Shown here: positions 27,360-38,807 of the stretch, piece by piece | Layout: each line of letters begins with the position of its first letter | Position numbering within the stretch: the first letter of the stretch is position 1 | NCBI GenBank assembly: GCA_037903475.1 | Contig: JBAJFG010000019.1 | Location: 5,579,001 to 5,643,000 of the forward strand | Source: Ancylostoma caninum | Taxonomy: Eukaryota; Nematoda; Chromadorea; Rhabditida; Ancylostomatidae | Direction: 5' to 3' | DNA length: 64,000 nt | Notes under the pieces: generated by a model | Told to the model about the DNA's origin: nothing | What the model saw: the letters and a program-made list of their open reading frames with translations, nothing else | The model's database searches: none | Translations under genes and position numbers: made by a program

Positions 27360-28400
27360 TACGGATACGGGTCCACCGATGGAGAAATGGCCCGCCGTGG
27401 CCCAGTGCTGCGGGGACCGCCATGAGGTGGGTCCAGCTATGGAGAAAAGGCCCGCTAGGGCCCAATGGAGCGGGGCACGCCAAGATACGGGTCCACCGAT
27501 GGAGAAATGGCCCGCCGTGGCCCAGTGCTGTGGGGACCGCCATGAGGTGGGTCCACCTATGGAGAAAAGGCCCGCTAGGGCCCAATGGAGCGGGGCACGC
27601 CAAGATACGGGTCCACCGATGGAGAAAGGTCCCGCCTTAGCTCAGTGGTGTGGGGAACGCCGAGACACGGGTCCACCGATGGAGGAAGGGCCCGCCGTGG
27701 CCCAGTGATGCGGGGAACGTCGAGACACGGGTCCACCGATGGAGAAAGGTCTCGCCGTGGCCCAGTGCTGTGGGGAACGCCATGACACGGGTCCACCGAT
27801 GAAGAAAGGGCCCACCGTGGCCCAGTGCCGTGGCGAACTCAATGACACGGGTCCAGCGATGAGAAAGGGCCCGCCGTGGCCCAGTGCTGTGGGGAACGCC
27901 ATGACGTGGGTCCAGCTATGGAGAGAAGGCCCGCGAGGGCCCAGTGGTGTGAGGGACGCCAGGATACGGGTTCACTTTAGTGTTGAGAATGACAGGATGC
28001 GAACCCGCCCCTGGAGAACGGATCCGGCTTGCCCTAACTGTGAGGAAGGCGCCAGAATGCGGGCGCTCTGATGGAGGAAGAGCCCGCCGTGACCCAGTAG
28101 TATGGATAACACCAGGATACGGGTCCGCCAACATAGGATTGGTCCGCTGTGACTCAGTAAAGTGGAGAATACCAGGATACGGTTCAGGCCTAATGTGTGA
28201 AGATGGCGCCAGAGTACGGGTCCACCGATGGGGGAAAGTCCGCTGCGGCCCAGTAGTGTGGAAAACACTCGGATACAATTTCGCTTTGTCCAATAATGTG
28301 GGCAGGATACAGTTCCGCCGATGTACGGCAGGATATAGTTCCGCCGATGGAGAACGCGTCTGCTTTGGCCCGATAGTGAGGAATACGCACGAATACGCCA
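27360..28400 (+). repeat. Minisatellite array with a 120-bp higher-order unit
   Basis: 60-bp units with the blocks GATACGGGTCCACCGATGG, CCGCCGTGGCCCAGTGC and GTGGGGAACGCC. The first two 120-bp dimers (27361-27480 and 27481-27600) are nearly identical to each other while their halves differ, a higher-order arrangement. Units degrade after 27960. Because the unit is a multiple of three, long open frames appear on both strands. Confidence 0.9.
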
Positions 28401-28504
28401 TACGATGGGGAACGAACTTCTCATTCGCATACTCAACTCATAAGAAGGACTTCATGTTTGGGCCCATTGAAAGATTTGTTCTGCTTCTCTTATACGTAAC
28501 TTAT

Positions 28505-28647
28505 AAGAAGGTTTTTGAATTTGAGCTCAGTTAATGATTAATTTTGCTTATTTGCTAATTATCTAAGCATTTTGCACGTGTGGAGCTTTTGCACAGGCCT
28601 CAAGTGGCTGCCCCACCCCACTTTCTAGCGTCCCGAAGGGGCGCTAG
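28505..28647 (+). mobile_element. Helitron-like 3' end, copy 4
   Basis: TTTGAGCTCAGTTAATGATT block, then GCCCCACCCCACTTTCTAGC and a hairpin closing with GCGCTAG, followed by T. It directly follows the 27360-28400 minisatellite and ends about 100 bp before the phosphatase start codon. Confidence 0.65.
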
Positions 28648-28751
28648 TATGGCATAAATTGCCCCATGAATTCACCGTGATCTCGTCCTTTTTTTTTGTA
28701 AAGCTCATGTATATAGTGTTTCGTGTAATGCAGTTGTGTTGCAGATCAAAC

Positions 28752-31700
28752 ATGAACATTGACCAGGTTATTCGCGAACATTTTGCTCTTGGTCCTGTCG
28801 AACACAATTACTCGTCCTCCTTCCTTTTCGAGCTGTTTCGAAGAGCTGAGGTGAGCGTTAAAGGCACCGTCCTATCTGAAATTCGTTTTTCAGATCTCAA
28901 TGTGAAAATAGCCTCCAGGCGCTGATCATCACAACGCTATACGTGGTTCCATGCAAAATTGCTGATAAACCCCATTCCGGAGCCCCAACTTTTAGGGAGC
29001 ATGTGAGCGGAGCTAAGTGACTTCCCGAATAATTTACTCTCGGTAACGCACCTTCTGGAGAAATTCGTACTCTTCATCAGAGTTCCTTATCCACTGCATG
29101 TGCGGCAAGCAAGGGAGTAGGTGGTGCGGAAACTCTGCAATCCCGCGTTGTCTCCGGAAGGACGCAGAATTACAGGTTTTCTGGACCATGAACTTCTTTC
29201 GAGCGGGTCGAGCGTCCGATGTGAATTTCCCATGAGGGGGTCGTATGGGAGGGGACTGGGAAGAGGGGGTCGTATTGCAGAGGTGGGGGTAGGATAATCA
29301 GGATTACGTGACGTTCGTCACCCCTCCTTTCGCGAACGCGGCGAAAAGGAGTGCGCGACGAACCCTCCCGGATTGTGGGTGTTATACCTGGAGAGGGCGG
29401 TGCGGCCCAGCTCTGCGATTGGTCAGAGCTCGACCGCGCCTCCCACTCCAGGTATAACGCTTCATACCCACCCTCCCGGCGTCTGCGCCAGGGAAAAAGG
29501 TAGTGCCGCGCGCGAATTCGCGCGCGGCGGCGCGGCGGGTGACGAACGTCCGGATAGACGGATAGACGGATAATCAGAGGGGTGGCTCGACCATTGAATG
29601 AAAATTCGTGATTGTTTTATGACATCATGACAAACGGTCCGCCTTTGCCAGCAAGAACGATCACGTCATTACGTGTTAAAACACGACTGTTGGCGGCATA
29701 TGAGAGTAATCGGCTTCAGCGCACCCACAGTTTCGATTCCCGGTGTATTCAATAGATTTTTTTCACGGGTCCAAATCACTTCAGACTCAGTGATGGAGTA
29801 AAGAGGGTGGAAGTGTTTAAAAAATGAAGTGTAGTAGTGAGATGGATCGATTGCACAAGCGAGAATCCGCCTGCAAGGCTCGTCAGAACGTGGAAAAGTA
29901 GGGTGACTTAGAGCTCGTGTTGAAGTTCTCTGACTCGAAATTAGCAAATGCTTTTCAACATCTTCATAGAGGACAATCAGCTCTATCTTCTTTCAGAGTT
30001 TTATTTTTCTGGAGCTTCATATCTTTTTGGTAGCTCGATGGGAAATTTTTCAAATTTTTGGGCCTCCGATGGGAAATTCCCCATCCAACTCACTCAAGCA
30101 GAAGCAGACATTGGGGCACGATAATGAGGATGAAGAATGAATGCTTGGAGCTCTATTAAGCAAAGGTAGTGAAATGTTGGTTGCTGCGGATTTTCGGAAT
30201 CCCCCTCATTCTCTCCACCTAGAGCTAGGTTCTCAGTTGATCTTCTGTGTATTACGGTGTTCCTCATCTCGTATTTCGTTCTCTTCATGTTCGTTTCTTG
30301 CTTCGCGTATTCTACCCCCTTTCTCGTATAATATCACATTTTGCATGTTCTGTCCTGTTTCGAGCTTCTACTCTTTCTTTGTTGATGACATTTTTTGCTT
30401 TGGAGTTTTGCGCACTCCTTAACGTCATATATTGGTGGTGCTATTGTTCTGTTCTTTTCCTCTCACCTCGTGTTTCTTCGCTATTCTCTCTCTCATTCTC
30501 TTTCTCCATCCCACCCTCTAATCTTCTGATGCCTCGACCCTTGATTAGTCTGCCTGTAGAGTTACTGCATTCCGGGCCTTGTTTATGCTTGACTTTTGGA
30601 AAACTTGATGCGCCGCATTCCCTCTCTTTTAGTTTGTATTGTGCATCGACGCTTCAATTTTTGAGCGACCAAGCATAACTAGCGTCTGAAGCTGCCAGCG
30701 GGGTTGTGCATGCACATGCGATGCTTCACTGTGTTGGAATGTTTTGATTTTTGTTTGCTTAGCATCGCGAAAATCCTAACTTTCATGTTTTTTTCAACTT
30801 TTTGTTTCAAATCAAACTTCAACCGTGAAAAATGAGATTGAAGCGATTATGTTTAAATGCAAAATGTCTTGAATGCAACTAATGAGGTATTACAATATGG
30901 TGTTCCTACTAGTCTTAAAAAGTCTATTAAAGTGATTTCAAAAAGGGGAGAATCTTCGCCTAGCCATGTTCGAGCACGTACAAGTGCAAAAATTTGACGG
31001 ACTTTGATGTGCAGGCTCTTAGATACTGTCGGACCAGATGTTCTCCTGAAATGTCATTAAGTTTCTGTTGCCTTCCACCGCTTTGCCTGGTAGTACAGCA
31101 ACCCCGCTCGGTCTGCGAGGAGAGCTGAGAGTGGAACGTGGATGACCCGCTCGTGTTTGAACCATTTTGTTCCATGCAATGCCAAAGGTAGTTCTAGTGA
31201 ACTCCTGTTACCTGCCTCCGCCTAATACATGCAGCATTGTTCGACACTTAGTTATAGTGCTACCGGTAAAGTGGTACCGGTACCTGAGGTACAGAGGCGA
31301 AGTTTAATAAAAACGAAGGCCTTCCAAAGTTTATATTATCAAAAAAGATTGTACCGATTGATTTCTCTCCACATTCTATCTTTTTATGGTGATTCTGATC
31401 TCGTACTGTTTCATAGACATATGCGAGTAAACTGCAGAACTCATCCTTTTCAGGCCTCATTGGAGCGCCAACCCTCCCTTCTCGAGATTTGTGCTCCAGT
31501 TATTATAGTGGGAGACATTCATGGCCAATATGCAGACCTACTTAATATTTTTGAGGTGAGTGGATCACCCTTCAAACACTGACTTTGCAGGGTTTTAGTA
31601 CATATTGGTCAATTTTCGCTCATGCAGTAAAAATTTTTGCAGCACAAAACTTATAGTTTTCGGAAAAGTTGCAACTTGAATAAAATACTTATGATAAATA

Positions 31701-34700
31701 GACTAATGTAGTGCTCGTTAAAACACCCAACCTAAAAATTCGTCATTTCGACCGAGGATCAAAACTCCCCGAGTGGCGGCATTCGCTATTGGATTCAGCT
31801 TGTTTAAAAACCCCAGAAACTTCCACTAGGTGTTTTCTAGGTGATCCTGTAATTTTTTTCGTTCAGTATTGAACGAGATACGACGGTTCAAAAACTTACC
31901 CCCACTCTTGAATAATTTTGTTATCACAATAGAAATAGTCTGTATCCGAGGATTTGCATTCCCTAGATCCTGCTTTGCTGATTAATAGTCCAAATAGTCC
32001 ATCCCTCATAGCGGTGACAAACTTGTTCATAATCCTAATTGTGTCAGATGCGCTGCAAAAAATTGTCTCCTTGAGGCGCCAGAGGTGGTGAGCTTGTTCC
32101 CTGCTGTCACGGATCCCATAAGCGATGATAGCACACAGATTTTTGGTGGGGTCTAAATTACAAAAACAAGCCAGTTTCATCATGGGGGGTAACATTGAGG
32201 CATTGCAAGTTGGCCGTGAAGAGGGCTCCGAGCAGATGTCTTTGTAGAGCACAGCTTTAAGTCCCTGAGTCCATTTAAATCCCATCTGTGCAATCTCGAA
32301 GTTATAGGTCCGTCCTGATCGTCAAAATTCAACCGCCAAAGTTGCGGCGGAGAAGAAACTTCCCATTCCCCTCAAAAACTCCTGCAGTAATACAAAATCC
32401 ACCAAGGAAAATCTTGGTTCGCCTCCTATTCCCATGAACAAATAAAGAATTCAATGCTATGAGTGAAATCTCGTAATTGTCGTATGACACCACAAAAAAT
32501 GCCACTAAAGCCCGCATGCTGTGCCTGGGAAAATCACTCGATCCCAAGGATGGTATGCTGTGTACCTGAGAATATGCATCGTAGAGACTGGTCGATTTGA
32601 AAACAGCAAAAATTAGTGCGGGTTTCCTTGGCCAACAGTGTGAATTAGGAGGACTAGACTGGTGACGCGGGTAGTCGTGTCAAGCTTGGAATGTCTTCCA
32701 GTGTTTCCTCTTCCTTCTATAAGCATTAAGATTATCCATGAAAATATCGGCTAAGCGTCTGCGCCCACTTGGGCTGCCAAAGAATTCGTTTGTCTTGATG
32801 GAGAGGTTGCTCTGTCCGCAAAAAATGAAATACCTTGGGCATTGATTTCGAACGCTATTTCTGGTTTCCTTTTCTTGAGCGCTACTGCATCAGTTCACAT
32901 CATTTGCCTGTTTGTTCACAGTTTCCATGCCACCGTATTTTTCTCTCATGAACAAATGAAAAAGTTAGAGGATTGCCCAGAAAAGAACTAGCGGGAGTTT
33001 CTGAGGTTTTCATGCAAACTGAAAGCGATCTGAAAGCGATATTGAACGTCATTACCAGGGAAATTTTGATCCTCCTCCGAAACGGCAAATCTCTAGGGTG
33101 GGCGTAAGGTTTGACATTCGTATTCCAAATCTGAAAATCAAATGCGCAGTACATTTTGGTGTATCTAGGTTGCTAGAAAGAGTGGAACATGACTTAGCTC
33201 CACAGCTACTTCATGCTTTTGTGTTCAAGCAGCGTTCATGAGTTCTATAAGTTCTATATATAAAATAGAGCCCATGAGACCTCCACCTCAGCTAGGTAAC
33301 AACGTATTCATGAAACGATGGAATATGGAATTGAAGGGTACAAGTCCAAAGTAAGCCAACAATACATGCTATCCATTCATAAACTAGCATTTAAGAGCAA
33401 GAGCATTTCACGTCCTATCTACTTTTATTCTTATATGAAATTATTGAAATTCTTTGAAAACTTGTACCTTTATCACATCAAGCATTTACTTTGCAGGAAT
33501 GTGGATGGCCTTTTGAAAAACGTTACCTGTTTCTTGGAGATTATGTGGACCGCGGAAAGTATGCGAAATCGCGAAAATCTATACATCTGCAGTCAGTCAT
33601 CGCTTATTTTTCAGAAACTCACTTGAAGTGCTAGTGCTAGTGCTAGCTCTACAAATTCGTTTCCCTCGTCAGGTCTTTCTTCTTAGAGGGAATCACGAAA
33701 TTAAATCTGTCAACAAGTAAGGTTTCGTTCTTTCCTATCAGCCTCACTAGCGTCTTGAAATTTTCGTGATCAGCAGTCATTCAGTCATAATACTTCAGAG
33801 GGTATGGCTTCTATGGCGATCTGCGCCTGCGGTACTCAGAGGAAAATGAATGCGATCAACTACTTGAAGCTGTTGGAAGAGTCTATGGGTAACTACAACA
33901 CTAGCCAAATTTCCCCTTGTAACCAATGAATTAGAATGAATTTACCAGGCAATTACCGCTTGCGGCACTGTTGTGTGGGAAGATTCTCTGTCTGCATGGA
34001 GGACTTTCTCCCAAGTTACAATCTGTAGATGACATCAGGAAGATCAAAAGGTAAACATTAGTTTGCCCGAGGAAAATAGAAATAACATGGAATGAAGAAA
34101 TTTAACTGTGGAAAAGATCATTGCACCTGTTATGAGTAATTTTTGAGACATTTGTCTCCAAACAGTTGAGTTTCTGACTGGCTTCGAAGCCTGAAGATCA
34201 ATTGAAATCGACCCAATCCTAATTTTAAATACATTTTGCGAAGAAATTGATAATCATTACACTTATCTTCACCATCTTCAGATATTGATTTTCGAACAAT
34301 TGACTCCTCATTGACTTTAGAAGAATCCCAAATTTAAAATCCCATCGGTCTGGTCCTTTTTTCGCTGTGTAACAGACAATGACCGAATGTTCCACCATTA
34401 CTAAGCTAAAAATTGTAGAATTAGAATTTTTGCTCTCGGAGAAATCACGTTTATTTTGGGAAACTATCGAAAATTTCTACATCTGGGTCATGTTCCAGTA
34501 CATATCAGCCACAACTTTCCTACGTCTTCATAGTAAATTATGGGCCCGTTTCAGAAGAACTTCTCCTTTTTTTGCAGATGTCCAATCACGGAGTAATTTT
34601 CCCACGCTCTAAAAAAGTCTTCTTCAAGAGGAAAAGCACCTTACAAGCTAATTACTGGAATATCCCCAAAGCCTCATAAATGGATAGTCCTTGGAAATTT

Positions 34701-35474
34701 GTGATAACTACGTTCAAACAGCTCTCTGTCTTGCTTGAATGTGGTCAGCACCACTTCTATAAGCGTCATCACTAGTTGAATAATAGTAGCTTGAAAATCC
34801 TAGCCTGGTTCTTTTTAATTTGATCTTCACAACTAGAGTTGTTGCGGTTACTCATCACATAAAAACTGGTTAGAGACTGCTGTGTCTGAATTTCATGTTA
34901 TCAGCAACTTCCAGAGGAACTGTAGAGCCATCCGGTCTGCTAGAAGATCTTCTTTGGTCCGATCCATCCCCCACGTGCACTGGCTTCAAAGCAAACGTCG
35001 ACCGAGGATGTTCTTTTGGTCCGCCTTTTGTAAGGATCGGTGAATGCTTTCCTGCAAATTCTGCTTTGATTTTTCAGTTTTTGGCTCTGACGTAGTAGCG
35101 GACAGATGTCAGAAAATGGGCATCTTGATGATCGTCCGTGGACATCAGGTTCGCCGTTCTAATTTCGCGGAGCTTCTATTCATGGTGTTAAATAGACATA
35201 CAGGCGGTTGACGAAGGGTTCGAAATTTCACCAGATCGAAAAGTGATTACGCTCTTCAGCGCACCTGGGTATCAGGATCACTACGTTAACAAAGGAGCTG
35301 TGATGATTGTAAGTCATGAAATATGGTGGATTACTGCGTCGATAAAAAAAGGATGTGTCACAGTTTCGCTTTTTTAAGGTATCCGCGGATAGGACTGTCA
35401 CGTTCAAGCAGTTCACGAGGCAGAAGTGTATGAAAAGGGATGTGAGATGGCTCTCGATTCCGATGTCGGAATAA
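28752..35474 (+). CDS. PP1-like serine/threonine protein phosphatase catalytic subunit, 10 exons
   Basis: Metal-dependent phosphoprotein phosphatase of the PPP family, closest in motif wording to PP1. Exons: 28752-28850, 31454-31555, 33497-33558, 33615-33716, 33799-33888, 33949-34050, 34915-35018, 35078-35148, 35204-35308, 35379-35474; phases agree throughout and give 310 residues, close to the usual 310-330. Catalytic motifs are intact: GDIHG (D54, H56), GDYVDRG (D82, R86), RGNHE (N114, H115), HGG (H167), DRG before exon 8, RGHQ (H243) and SAPGY (Y267). The PP1 cysteine after SAPNY, to which microcystin binds covalently, is Gln268 here, and the following loop is diverged. The sequence is far from ubiquitous PP1, as in the expanded worm PP1-like paralogues, many of which are germline or sperm genes; expression here is unknown. 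Exon 1 follows an acceptor-like TTGCAG at 28739-28744. The exon 7 donor is GTCCGC, chosen because GTAAGG at 35030 breaks the SFxFG motif. The exon 10 acceptor could instead be CACAG at 35363, adding five residues. Confidence 0.9.
29302..29567 (+). mobile_element. Short RTE-type retroposon with 10-bp target duplication
   Basis: A 266-bp GC-rich unit ending GTGACGAACGTCC followed by repeats of GGATAGAC, the kind of tail seen on RTE-clade LINEs and SINEs that use them. GGATAATCAG is present at 29292-29301 and again at 29568-29577, a target-site duplication. Its own ends are also inverted (GACGTTCGTCACCC and GGGTGACGAACGTC), and the body folds strongly. It lies in intron 1 of the phosphatase gene. 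Confidence 0.65.
29578..31453 (+). other. Rest of phosphatase intron 1
   Basis: Apart from the retroposon at 29302-29567, this intron holds CT-rich sequence (30250-30680) with long but unconvincing open frames. No nested gene could be supported. Confidence 0.4.
31556..33496 (+). other. Phosphatase intron 2, 1.9 kb
   Basis: Minus-strand open frames at 31896-32285 and 32329-32547 show no motif. No element ends identified. Confidence 0.4.
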
Positions 35475-35501
35475 CCATGGATTCAGAACTGACAATATAA
35501 A

Positions 35502-35507
35502 AATAAA
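35502..35507 (+). terminator. Polyadenylation signal of the phosphatase gene
   Basis: AATAAA 28 bases after the stop codon, in AT-rich sequence. Confidence 0.6.
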
Positions 35508-35908
35508 ATCATATCGGATTTTTTGCACGACAAAATACTGACATCTCTAAACAATGAAAAAAATTTTCAAGCTTAATCAATTGCAGTGTGGGGCTGCTCG
35601 AGATGGTTAATTGTTGAAAATCCAGCAGAAATGGTGCAGTCTTGGGTGAGAAGTGAGGCAGCTGGGACTGAGGCACACGTTCTTTTGAAAAGGAACACTG
35701 GATTTTCTCCCGCATTTTTTTTTTTGGAAAATTCAAGAGATGGGCTCACAAGTGAACTGTAGCACGCCGAATATTTAGCATATGCGCTTTATTATAGTAG
35801 ATCGCATCGTACAACAATAAGTCAGCATTTCGAACAAGAGCTAAGCCTAAACTAATGAATGTGCAGAATATCAGCATCAAGGGCTCAGCACGCACCGAGA
35901 GTTAAATC

Positions 35909-36437
35909 CAGGGTGGGCCATAAATGCGGTAACAAGAAGTGTTTTGTTTTCAAAGGAACATGTTCTGCTTTGAAGTCATTTTTAGTCGGGAGACCATCTC
36001 CGGCCGTTTTGCCAGGGCAGTGCTCAGGAACTCTGGGCTCGTCTGGTTCAGAACTGGGGGAACAACTAATTTTAGGCCCTATTGGTTTTGTCGGATGGCC
36101 ACGCAACTGCACAGAACTCAGTCAAAAGTATTAGTAGGTTCCAGCGATACCTGAAACTAAGGCTTGCTCAAAACCCCTTAGGAATTGCGAATCTCCAGAG
36201 AGGAACTTCAGAAATAGGAAATGAATTTTTGCACAAGTACTTGCGCGCCGAGGTCTGCGACTTCACTTGATGTCTCAGGGTCTGATTCCTAGCAGATGCA
36301 TGATATTTCTGGATGTTTCTTTGTATTATATTCGTAAGGAGTTATTGAATATAAATCATGTGGCAATGTTCCAAATTGCTTCGACCACCTTTTTCTGATT
36401 ACCCCTTTCTTTGTTACCGCATTTTCGGCCCACCCTG
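35909..36437. mobile_element. Tc1/mariner-type MITE
   Basis: Inverted termini CAGGGTGGGCCATAAATGCG and CAGGGTGGGCCGAAAATGCG, followed on both sides by GTAACAA. TA follows the right end; the left flank reads TC, a possible mutated TA. No coding sequence. A single related end (CAGGGTGGTCCAAAATTACG) is also seen at 41729. Confidence 0.6.
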
Positions 36438-36902
36438 TACATTTGTTACATGTGCAAACACATATAATAACAGGCGAAAACTACAATCAAGGTGTATAAT
36501 AATGGGCTTATTTCTTATCTCGCACGGGGCCTGTGTTTGTGAAACGAAATTCAGGGGTGTGGCGTACAGTGGTGCTGCGACTGCTCCACCGTTGCTTGAA
36601 GGTCCGGCGTCGAAAAGTGAGAGAACGCCAGGAGATGGATTCAACACTGTAATAAGGGTGCGTTGGCGTCTAGAAGTGGGAAACGCCACGGTCTTCCTAG
36701 TTTGTCATAGATTCAAATTTTATCTGTACAGTAGTGCCAGATTTCAGTTTTTTTAACTTTTGGATATAGTTATCGTTTATAAAAAGGGTTTTTTAGGATT
36801 TAGAAAAATTGTCAGTGTTTGTAGAAGAACTTCAGTAATAAATTTTTTAAGTTTATTATTGGTAATATTTTCGGTATTTTTTATGATGATCAAGTTTTAA
36901 AC

Positions 36903-37178
36903 AGAAAGTGGGCGGAAAGGGGAGGGGGACTTGAGGAAAAAATGGAGTCTTCGCCACTTTGGGGCCCAGATGGAAAATAAAATCAATAAAAACGTTAATT
37001 ATAATGATAAATAATTAATGGAAATTATTTTGAAAGCAAGCAATTAAAAATACACTAAAACAAGAGTTTTGTTTGTATTGTAAAGTAATTTCAATAGTTG
37101 GGCGACCTATTCTGAGGGGAAGAGAAGAGGAGGGCGCACCCCCCCCCCACCCCCGCCCGCGCTCTGCGTCCGTCACTG
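36903..37178. mobile_element. Second, degenerate copy of the 55060 hAT MITE, opposite orientation
   Basis: Shares the AGTGGGCGG-type end, the GGGGCCCAGATGGAAAATAAAAT block, the AT-rich middle and the C-rich then CTCTGCGTCCGTCACTG end of the 55060 element, in a diverged copy. The left terminus is lost, so no target duplication can be read. Confidence 0.6.
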
Positions 37179-37221
37179 CCGTACGTGTGACCAGGAAGGG
37201 TCCCGTCGGGAACCAGCGACA

Positions 37222-37680
37222 GTGGATAAAGATCACGAACCTTTTAGTTCCTGCGTGTTCATGAATACCGACCGCCACACTGGGTCACTGGAAATGGTTT
37301 ACCTACTATGTTGTGTAGCGAAGACAAAAGAGGAGCGCTGCTTGATCAGTTCCGATGAGAAACTAGTTTTCAACTAGGACCATTGTACTTCCAATCTCAA
37401 CAATTTGAAGAATAAATTAGAGATGGGCTTCAAGCTATTTTCTTCCATTTTGCACTTTGAGAAACTTGCAACTCTGTTTTCGAGGTTTTCGTCCGTCCAC
37501 TCCACCATTCCGATAAAAATCACGAACCCTACCGCTCCTGCGTGTTCATGAATACCGCCACACTGGGTTACTGGAAATGCTTTACCTACTGTGTTGGATA
37601 GAGGAAACAAAAAAGGAGCGTTGCTTGATCAGTTCCGATGGGTAACTAGTTTTGAACTAAGACCATCGTACTTACAAGCT
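37222..37680 (+). repeat. Tandem duplication, about 280-bp period
   Basis: The block from ATAAAGATCACGAACC through GCGTGTTCATGAATACCG, GAGCG-TGCTTGATCAGTTCC and AACTAGTTTT occurs at about 37227-37380 and again at 37514-37660. The spacer differs. No coding content recognised. Confidence 0.7.
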
Positions 37681-37689
37681 TATTAATCT

Positions 37690-38800
37690 GAAGATTCCGC
37701 CGCCGCGATGAAGTTGTTTCACTTGTCACTCAAATGACTGCGGGCACTGTATAAGCACACAAGCTAAGCCTTCATAAAATGTCTTTGAGAGATGTGATCC
37801 TTGAGCGAACGAAAGAAGACGCTCATCGCCCTCAGTTCATTGTTGCGAAATAGTTTGCGCGTGGAATGAATCCAATTTCCCATGTTCTGAGGTCGGACAG
37901 GAATCCATCACAGCTCTGTTTGCGCACACCACGGCCAATTCATCTTATGGTCCAAACATCTCCAGAACCGAAGTGAAAGCGATCTCGACCGATAATCTTG
38001 TTTGGGATTTGCTGAACATGACCACAGCGATAAAAGTCGGTAATCTGTGTCATGTGTTCGGCTCTGCCCGCTCACTCTCACTAGACAATATCTCTTGTCC
38101 GCTGCTACAGTGTTCTGATCATTTCCTTGATTACAGTCCATTTCCGAGCTTAACTGAATCCTTCCATTTTAGCTATAGAGGCCTCCGTATGTATATATTT
38201 TGATCATCCCGGAATGGTGAAAAAAAAAAACAAAATTCGACAAAAACAAAACACGTTTGCCTTCATAAATAGTGAGCCGTTGACAAAATGCAACCGAAAC
38301 TTAAAAATTAGACAACGTCACTTTGATGTTCCATTTTCTTTTCAGAAATAAGAAATTCCAATCTAGAACGTTGCTGAATGCAGAGGGAATATGGGTATGA
38401 AAAGTCGAAAAAGATTATGATAGTTATGAAGTAATTAGATTTGAAAGGTAGAAAAGGTTGAAGGGCGTGGCTATAAAATTTCCCAGGTTATATAATGGAA
38501 AGCCTTCTCAAAACTACCAGGGTTCGCCCAACTTGGTTTTGCATCGAATTCTGCCTTGGGTACGGAACTCATGGGTTCTAAACAAGGTTAGCAAAAGATC
38601 TACATGAGTTTTAATGACTGTCATTTGCCTCTAGGAGGGTAAGATCTAAAAAAAATAAACTCCCATTGTTTTAATTGGATCGAATCTTGCCCGAACTCAT
38701 AGCCCCATAGAAGTCCGTTTTTCTTATTGTCATGATTTCGTCACTCCTATCAAGGCAGGGTACTGAAATCAGCTGAGTAAAAAGGTATTAAAAGTAGAAT
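37690..38800. other. Non-coding stretch upstream of the PLA2-like gene
   Basis: No convincing exon on either strand; any promoter of the downstream gene would lie here but no element can be named. Confidence 0.4.
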
Positions 38801-38801
38801 G

Positions 38802-38807
38802 TTTCAG
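38802..38807 (+). promoter_or_regulatory. Trans-splice acceptor candidate
   Basis: TTTCAG directly abuts the ATG at 38808. This is the consensus acceptor of nematodes, and a position immediately before the start codon suggests spliced-leader addition. A cis-spliced 5' exon is the alternative. Confidence 0.5.

Noticed and set aside
27379..28534. Repeat proteins on both strands of the 27-28 kb array
   Set aside because: A 60-bp unit is divisible by three, so all frames stay open; no start context, motif or splice site supports translation.
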